Positions 57,504-64,000 of a DNA stretch of 64,000 bases are shown here, in pieces. The DNA comes from Cacajao melanocephalus (taxonomy: Eukaryota; Chordata; Mammalia; Primates; Pitheciidae): NCBI GenBank assembly GCA_963573385.1, contig CAUYLG010075573.1:1-64000 (forward strand), in the 5' to 3' direction. The notes under the pieces were generated by a model. It was given only the letters and a program-made list of their open reading frames with translations. It had not been told where the DNA came from and searched no databases. Position 1 is the first letter of the stretch. Every line of letters starts with the position of its first letter. A program made the translations under genes and the position numbers.

Positions 57504-57573
57504 CCATCTCAGAGCAAAACAGAAAAGTCTTCCAGGATGCAGAGATGTGTGTGTGACTGACAGTGGCAGCAAG
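57504..57573. repeat. Local duplicate, copy 2
   Basis: Same order as 56,279-56,346 with ttcc for tc and two extra gt dinucleotide bases. Confidence 0.95.
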
Positions 57574-57574
57574 T

Positions 57575-58100
57575 AATCAGGATGAACCTGCAAGCAGCCG
57601 CGTGCATGCCCTTCCTGCCGCAGCAACGCGGGGAGGGCTTCGGTCCGAGTTGCCTTGTTTTATATATTGAGATCTGACGGGTCCGAGGGAAATGTGGCTA
57701 GTTCAGGGTTACCTGCTGAGCCTGGAGTCCAGCCAGGTTTGCAACCTTGAAATCCTAAGTCCTCGAGCCATTTCATTTCCACAGTTGACGGAAAGAGAGA
57801 CACACAGTCGGGTCCTGCGTACCTCAGAGGGACAGGCTGTAGGCAACGCCAGCCTGCCTGGGGATATCAGTGGCCATTCTGTTTGAGAGGAATTCTGACC
57901 CAATAGGCCCCATGGCAAGAGTCAGCTCAGGTAAAACCATGATGCACAGGGAGCCTCCCACCTGTTTCCCTCTCTCCTTCTCCATCGCTCTGTCCGGGGG
58001 TTGGTATCTTCCCTTCCTTCCAATCAAAACATGGTCTCTAAAAAGTGGCTGTACCTGATGAACACTCTCGTAGAAATGACTACGGGAAAGGGTCCATTTC
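57575..58100. other. Intergenic sequence, no feature recognised
   Basis: Unique-looking with scattered CpG near 57,600-57,640. Confidence 0.5.
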
Positions 58101-58102
58101 CA

Positions 58103-58245
58103 AATGATTTCCATTTTAACAGGAATCAAAGGCTTAAGACAAAGAAGACTTCTCAAAATGGCAGAAAAAAATGTCCGTTTCAGAATGATTTCTATTTTAA
58201 CAGGAATCAAAGGCTCAAGACAAAGAACACCTCTCTGCAGAGAAG
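58103..58245. repeat. 81-bp tandem duplication
   Basis: aatgatttccattttaacag (58,103) and aatgatttctattttaacag (58,184); both continue gaatcaaaggctyaagacaa. The period is a multiple of three, so frames stay open. Confidence 0.94.
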
Positions 58246-58269
58246 AATGTCTGCCACCATCAGCCAAAG

Positions 58270-58485
58270 CTAAAATTTACAGGGCGTTACCAACCAGGCA
58301 CTGTTCAAACCAGTCAGCATGTATTAATTCCTGGAATTCTCACGGCCACCGCCTGAGAGAGGAGTGCTTCATTTGGAGATGGGGAAACTGAGGCACAGTG
58401 GAGCTAAGCTGCCGGCCCAGCTCGCACAGCAGGGCATGGCCAGGTCGGGACTCCAGTCCAGGCAGAGCAGAGAGAAGTATACTAG
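58270..58485 (+). mobile_element. MIR
   Basis: accaaccaggcactgttcaa, ggagatggggaaactgaggc, cccagctcgcacagcagggc. Confidence 0.8.
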
Positions 58486-58489
58486 TGAG

Positions 58490-59120
58490 GAGGAGGGAGG
58501 AAGAAGTGGGGAATTCCCAACTGAGGAGAGGTCTTTTTTCCTTCATCTGATGTTAGGGACCACCCAAGCACTGGCCCCAGACGCCCGCTGTGGCTCTGCC
58601 CATTTGCTGATCTGATGATCTGAGGACATCTGTTGCTTCCCGTCCTCTGGTCTAACAGTTACGAGCATACAGGAGCGTGTGGGCCAGGCATCCCATGTGT
58701 GGACGTGATCTGGCTTGGCCCGCAGGCCTGGTCTTTTATGCCAGGCTGCAATTTTTTGAGATTACTCAACGTTTGGAAAGGAAGCTGGGCCAAGGACAGA
58801 CCTTTGGTAAGGAGCACAGTGTATTTGGAGAACCACCCCTCCTCCTCCTCCTCCCAGCCTCCTCCCCCAGGAGACTCAGAGTTGGAAACACCCCGCAGGG
58901 AAAACTGCTGTAGCAGCAAGCAGCAGTTATTACGGGACACGGACCGCCCCTTCCAGGCCCAGCTGTTCTCTGGGGAAGCCTGGCTGGCAGCTCATACACC
59001 CCCTTCCAAATGGTCTTCAGAGGGAGACAGCGATGCTCCTGGCCCTGCCTGTTCTTAGTAACCATTGCAACCTCCTGTGTCCCAGGCATGACCAGCTTGC
59101 AGCCCTGGGGGAGGCTTCTG
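58490..59120. other. Intergenic sequence, no feature recognised
   Basis: (CTC)n run cctcctcctcctcctcccag at 58,847-58,870; frames of up to 141 codons without domain. Confidence 0.5.
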
Positions 59121-59124
59121 CTGT

Positions 59125-59335
59125 GCTGGTTAACTGGGCACTGGCATAGACAGCCTGGGTTTCTCATCCTAGTTCACGTGCTCACCAGCTGTGTGATACT
59201 GGGTGAGTCATCTAATCATTCAGAACCTCGGTTTCCTCATCTGTAAAGTGGTGAGAACAATAGCATTGACCCACAGGTCACTATGAAGATTAGACAGGAG
59301 AGTGAGTGGGGCAGCAAGCGTGGGGCTGTGCATGA
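59125..59335 (+). mobile_element. MIR
   Basis: cagcctgggtttctcatcct, accagctgtgtgatactggg, ctcggtttcctcatctgtaa, ggtcactatgaagattagac. Confidence 0.85.
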
Positions 59336-59339
59336 ATTA

Positions 59340-59965
59340 TGATCAAACTAGGCCAAACTCACTCAGGCCCCGCCCAGTTTTTTTGCCATTCTGGGCTTCC
59401 AGATGGCATGCCTCCTTCACTGGGTACTCTTCTGTGACCTTAGTTTCTGGACGGAGGTCCTGAGAATGGAGATAACCTGAGCCCGGAGTGGTTGTCTTTG
59501 GCGACAGTGGCAATTGTTCCACCCAGGGCCGGCTTCAGGGTGTGTGGCCTGAGCAGTTACATGGAGCCCATGCTGAGAAAGGCCCCACGCTTAGGCCTCT
59601 GTGCTCTGAGACTGCTGTCTTGAAATTCTTCACAGTGTTATTTTTGAGTCTGTGTCGTGTGCCTAGAGCCCAGTGGCTCAGTGGAGCACGCGCTGGGGGG
59701 CTCGGAGCCTGGATCCATACTCAGACCCATGCCATTACCTCCTGGGATGATGGCTCTTGGCCCCTCTGCTCCCTTGCTGACCCAGTGATCACTGTCAGCC
59801 AGCAGGGGACTGCACATGGGCAGGAATGTGTGGGGTTGGGTCTGTGCATCCTGCTCCCCAGATCAGCCACAGGGACACCGGGGGCCCTACAGGATCTGCC
59901 TGTGTCCCATGAGTATCCCTAGACCCAAGGGAATGTGGCAGGAAACAGTAAATGAAAAGCACCAT
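59340..59965. other. Intergenic, possible ancient repeat at 59,520-59,640
   Basis: agggccggcttcagggtgtg ... ctgtcttgaaattcttcaca resembles a known dispersed mammalian repeat whose name I cannot fix. Confidence 0.35.
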
Positions 59966-59969
59966 GGGG

Positions 59970-60018
59970 GCTGGGCACGGTGGCTCACACCAGTAATCCC
60001 AGCACTTTGGGAGGCACA
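59970..60018 (+). mobile_element. Alu 5' fragment (49 bp)
   Basis: ggctgggcacggtggctcac accagtaatcccagcacttt gggaggcac, then abrupt change to L1-like sequence. Confidence 0.9.
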
Positions 60019-60019
60019 G

Positions 60020-60375
60020 GGTGTATATGCAAGGACGTTCGCCGTGGCGTTATTTATAATTGAGACACCAGCTGCATGCCCAACAGTGGGGGAGGTCAAG
60101 GGCACAATCCACACTGAAGGATCAGGCACAGCCATTACACATCACATCACAGACGAGGACTTACTGACGTGTGAAAAACCCATGACATTTGCAAAAGGGG
60201 GAAAAAATCAGCTGCCAAGGAGCGTGCACCACAGAATCTCGCTTGCATAGGCGTGCAGGGAATGTACACAGGGGAAAAATATTGAGCTGGTTTACCCTTA
60301 AATACCAACAGCTGTTCTCCTCAGGTGGTGATGTTTTTCTCTTCTGGGTGTTTTCCAACTCTCTGCACTGAGCAC
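60020..60375 (+). mobile_element. Old L1 3' fragment
   Basis: tatgcaaggacgttcgccgt ggcgttatttataattgaga and the distal tttctcttctgggtgttttc follow L1M 3' order. Confidence 0.65.
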
Positions 60376-60419
60376 ACATCACTGGCATCAGTGCACAGAC
60401 GTACTGTGGGGCAGTGTCC

Positions 60420-60580
60420 AAGGCTGGGCATGCAGACACCGGAGGCAAACTCCCTGGGTTCAAAGCCCAGCTCTGCTCCTGACGAGTTCTGGGACCTTGA
60501 GCAAGGGATTTAACTTCAGGGCTCAGCATCCCCAACTGCAAACAGGAAAAGTAATGATACCTTTCTCAAAGAATTAAGGT
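60420..60580 (+). mobile_element. MIR fragment
   Basis: ccctgggttcaaagcccagc, tctgctcctgacgagttctg, cttgagcaagggatttaact. Confidence 0.8.
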
Positions 60581-60584
60581 ATAA

Positions 60585-60785
60585 CTCACCATGATAGGGT
60601 CAGCGCTGATTTACTTGTTTGCCTTTCTTCCTAGAACCCCTGAAAGTTTCCTCTTTATATCCCTGGCAGCTACCACAGTGCCGGGCACATAGCAGGTCTT
60701 CTCGTAAAGTCTGATGAATGAATGAAGGAGGGAGTTTATAAATTCATGTAAGGACAGAGATTCACACACCAGGGTACAGAGATAG
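60585..60785. repeat. Local duplicate, copy 1 (partner at 62,183), L2-containing
   Basis: ctcaccatgatagggtcagc, gatttacttgtttgcctttc, taccacagtgccgggcacat, cagggtacagagatag. The central part is L2-derived, the ends are not. Confidence 0.93.
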
Positions 60786-60952
60786 TATCAGATGAGTTAA
60801 TACATGCAGGCGGCTTAGAGCACTGTCTAGCATTTAGAAAACTGGAATTATCATTATGGTAAAGAAATTACATAAGAAGAAAATATTGAGAGAACAATAC
60901 AAACCAATTTTTTTGAATGCTGTAGAAATGAGTGTTTGTTTTGAATTGTTTT

Positions 60953-61250
60953 GTTTTGTTCGTGAGACAAGGTCTTGCTCTGTCACTCAGGCTGTAGTTT
61001 CAGTGGCACGACCACAGCTCACTGCAGCCTTGACTTCGTGGGCTCAAGCAATCCTCCCATCTTAGCCTCCCAAGTAGCTGGGACTACAGATGCATGCAGC
61101 CATGACTGGCTAATTTTTAACTTTTTTTTTGTACAGACAAGCGTCTTGCTATGTGGCCTAGGATCGTCTCAAACTCCGGAGTTCAAGTGATCCTTCTGCC
61201 TCTGCCTCCCAAAGTGTGGCAATTACCAGCGTGAGCCACTACACACTGCT
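60953..61250 (-). mobile_element. Alu, old
   Basis: gttttgttcgtgagacaagg to cactacacactgct; flanked by further tttg runs. Confidence 0.9.
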
Positions 61251-61254
61251 GTTT

Positions 61255-61550
61255 GGTTTTTTTCTTTTAAACTTTTCTATACTGAGAATAGTTCAGTGAA
61301 GCATGCATTACTTTTATAATTTGGGAGGACACAAAATGTTACTGGAAGAAAAAAAGTGAGAGAGTAGTTCACAAAGTGCTGATGGGAAACGCAAGGTGAA
61401 GCCACGTCAGCAGAGCCCACACCCTGTGCGTGTCAAGGTCATGTGTGGGTGACTATCTTCAGGCCCTTACTCCCACCGCCATATACCAGGTTGCACGTCT
61501 TCTCATTCATAAAGAACAAGACACCCAGAAGGCCGATGTCAATGCTGAGT
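61255..61550. other. Intergenic, L1-like start then unassigned
   Basis: aaacttttctatactgagaa ... gcatgcattacttttataat resembles an L1 3' end; the rest is unassigned. Confidence 0.4.
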
Positions 61551-61556
61551 TATAGA

Positions 61557-62048
<492 letters not shown>

Positions 62049-62060
<12 letters not shown>

Positions 62061-62107
62061 ATCTATCATCTATCTATATCTATCTATATCTATCTATCTA
62101 TCTATCA
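62049..62107. repeat. (TCTA)n microsatellite
   Basis: tatctatctatctatctatc with tatc/tatatc interruptions, about 14 units. Confidence 0.96.
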
Positions 62108-62182
62108 AGAGAACCTTTAACTCTAGCTGTAAAAAAGAATATGTCCAACTCTTGGAGCTTCATGTATTGCCCCAACACAGTG

Positions 62183-62379
62183 CTCACCACGATAGGGTCA
62201 TCACTGATTTACTTGTTTGCCTTTCTTCCTAAAACCTGAAAGTTTCTTCTTTGTATCTCTGGCACCTACCACAGTGCCATGCACGCAGCAGGTGTTCCCG
62301 AAGAGTCTGCTGGATGAATGAGAGGCAGTGAATGAACTCCTATCAGAACAGAGATCCACATGTCAGGGTACAAAGACAG
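62183..62379. repeat. Local duplicate, copy 2, L2-containing
   Basis: ctcaccacgatagggtcatc, gatttacttgtttgcctttc, taccacagtgccatgcacgc, gtcagggtacaaagacag. Collinear with 60,585-60,785. Confidence 0.93.
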
Positions 62380-62544
62380 AACATGAGGATTAGCGGTGTC
62401 TGGGGTGGGGACAGGTCCATGAAAGATCAAAGATGGGCAAGTAAGGCTTGGAAGGGTGAATGTGTGCGATCCCCAAAGAACAGGGGAGAGGGAGAGATGG
62501 GGGACAGCCATCCAGCCAGTGAGAACATCATTTAAAGATCCTTG

Positions 62545-62830
<286 letters not shown>

Positions 62831-62859
62831 TCAAAATAAAAATAATAAAGATCCTGGAA

Positions 62860-62992
62860 GTGGGCTGAGTGTGCTGGCTTACACGTGTAATCCCAGCACT
62901 TTGAGAGATTGAGGCAAGAGGATCGCTTGAGCCAAGGGGTTCAAGACCAGCCTGAACAACATACTGAGACCTTGTCTCTATAAAAATCAAAG
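62860..62992 (+). mobile_element. Alu, left arm only
   Basis: gggctgagtgtgctggctta cacgtgtaatcccagcactt to ctctataaaaatcaaag. Confidence 0.9.
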
Positions 62993-62998
62993 AACAGG

Positions 62999-63300
62999 GC
63001 CAGGCACGGTGGCTCATGCCTGTAATCCCAGCACTTTGGGAGGCTGAGGTGGGTGGATCACAAGGTCAGGAACTGAAGACCAGCCTGGCCAACATGGCAA
63101 AACCCCAAACTAAAGATGCAAAAAAATTAGCTGGGCATATGGGCAGGTGCCTGTAATCCCAGCTACTCAAGAGGCTGAGGCAAGAGAATTGCTTGAACTA
63201 GGGAGGTGGAGGCTGCAGTGAGCCAAGATCACACCACTGCACTCCAGCCTGGGTGACAGAGTGAGACTCTGTCTCAAAAAAATAAAAATAAAAAATAAAG
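62999..63300 (+). mobile_element. Alu
   Basis: ggccaggcacggtggctcat to ctcaaaaaaataaaaataaa. Confidence 0.95.
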
Positions 63301-63308
63301 AAAAGAAA

Positions 63309-63411
63309 AAAAATAGCTACGTGTGGCATCCTGCACCTGTGATCCCAGCTACACGAGAGGCTGAGGCAGGAGGATCCCTTGAGCCTAGGAAGTGGAGGCT
63401 GCAGTGAGCAC
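63309..63411 (+). mobile_element. Alu middle/right-arm fragment
   Basis: aatagctacgtgtggcatcc ... gtggaggctgcagtgagc, ends before the tail. Confidence 0.9.
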
Positions 63412-63424
63412 TACACGAAAGAAA

Positions 63425-63625
63425 TCCGTGATCCTTTAGCAGCCATTTCCCATTTTACCAACTCCTCGCCCCTGGCAACCACTCACCTACTTTCCGTCTC
63501 TATGGACTGGCTTGTTCCCGACATTTCACACACATGGAATCATGCAAAGCGTGGTTTTTTGTGTCTGGCTTCTTTCACTAAATATTACGTCTTCAAGGTT
63601 CATCCCGCTGTGGCATGAGCGAAGT
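63425..63625 (-). mobile_element. Old L1 fragment (L1M class)
   Basis: cccctggcaaccactcacct, actttccgtctctatggact, catggaatcatgcaaagcgt, gtgtctggcttctttcacta. Same segment as at 12,420-12,560. Confidence 0.85.
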
Positions 63626-63649
63626 GTGACAATTGATACATTGATCGAT

Positions 63650-63995
63650 GAAGGTTACATACCTACATTCATTCCACACATATTTACTGAGCACTTACTG
63701 TGCGCCAGTCTTGGGGGCCCAGCCAGGAGTAGAACTGACAGTGAACCCTGCCCTGAAGGGTTTCTGGTTAGGGAGGAGAGGCAATAAACCGGATAAACCA
63801 GTACATTACTTGGAATATTAGACTCTGATGAGAGCTCAAGTGAAGCGTTCGGTAGGAAGCTGGGTGGAGAGAGGGGATGAGACTTTAAGCAGAGTGGTCA
63901 GCAAAGGCCTCGCCGCAGGGGGTCCGCAGGGACGCTCCAGCCCAGCCCGGAAGGAGGCGAGAAGCGCCATGCCCGCCCCGGCGACTCCGGGCCAG
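63650..63995 (+). mobile_element. L2 3' end, long copy, reaching the window edge
   Basis: atttactgagcacttactgt gcgccagtcttgggg, cagtgaaccctgccctgaag, ggaggcaataaaccgg area, agcagagtggtcagcaaagg cctcgccgc, cggaaggaggcgagaagcgc: consensus order through the GC-rich end. Confidence 0.75.
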
Positions 63996-64000
63996 CAGGG

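Noticed and set aside
63900..64000. GC-rich right edge as the start of another CpG-island promoter
   Set aside because: The sequence follows the L2 3' consensus in order (ggtcagcaaaggcctc, gaaggaggcgagaagcgccatgc), so the CpGs are explained by an old L2.

Overview
The window is nuclear DNA of a higher primate, most likely human. It carries about 60 Alu copies of several ages on both strands, older MIR, L2 and L1 fragments, MaLR and other LTRs, and one spliced gene under a CpG-island promoter. That gene is COTL1 (coactosin-like 1), on the minus strand. From memory, human COTL1 lies at 16q24.1; no alignment was possible here.

Layout. Bases 1-10,248 are COTL1 intron 3 (incomplete; the last coding exon lies beyond the left edge). 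Exon 3 is 10,249-10,406. Intron 2 is 10,407-35,016, exon 2 is 35,017-35,099, intron 1 (263 bp) is 35,100-35,362, and exon 1 coding sequence is 35,363-35,439. The 5' UTR and CpG-island promoter reach about 35,760, followed by a pyrimidine-rich block of about 540 bp (35,790-36,330). Bases 36,330-64,000 are intergenic upstream sequence, mostly repeats. I see no second protein gene, no tRNA or other structured RNA gene, no CRISPR array and no bacterial-type element.

The three exons join in phase (codons 26 and 54 are split) and encode residues 1-106 of the 142-residue ADF-homology protein that binds F-actin and 5-lipoxygenase. Nearly every other long open frame is an antisense Alu translation or a frame kept open by tandem repeats. 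The most notable signals outside the gene are structural: a perfect 26-bp inverted repeat with a 7-nt spacer (40,963-41,021); a tandem array of Alu left arms beside an Alu fold-back chimera (42,765-43,383); an L1 tail with a fold-back inside an Alu (55,228-55,345); several local duplications at 56-62 kb; in-phase minisatellites; a long G-rich tract in the COTL1 pre-mRNA sense; and a (TG)n-T6 tract at the intron 1 acceptor. Boundaries of old repeats are approximate. I did not find a convincing new biological system.
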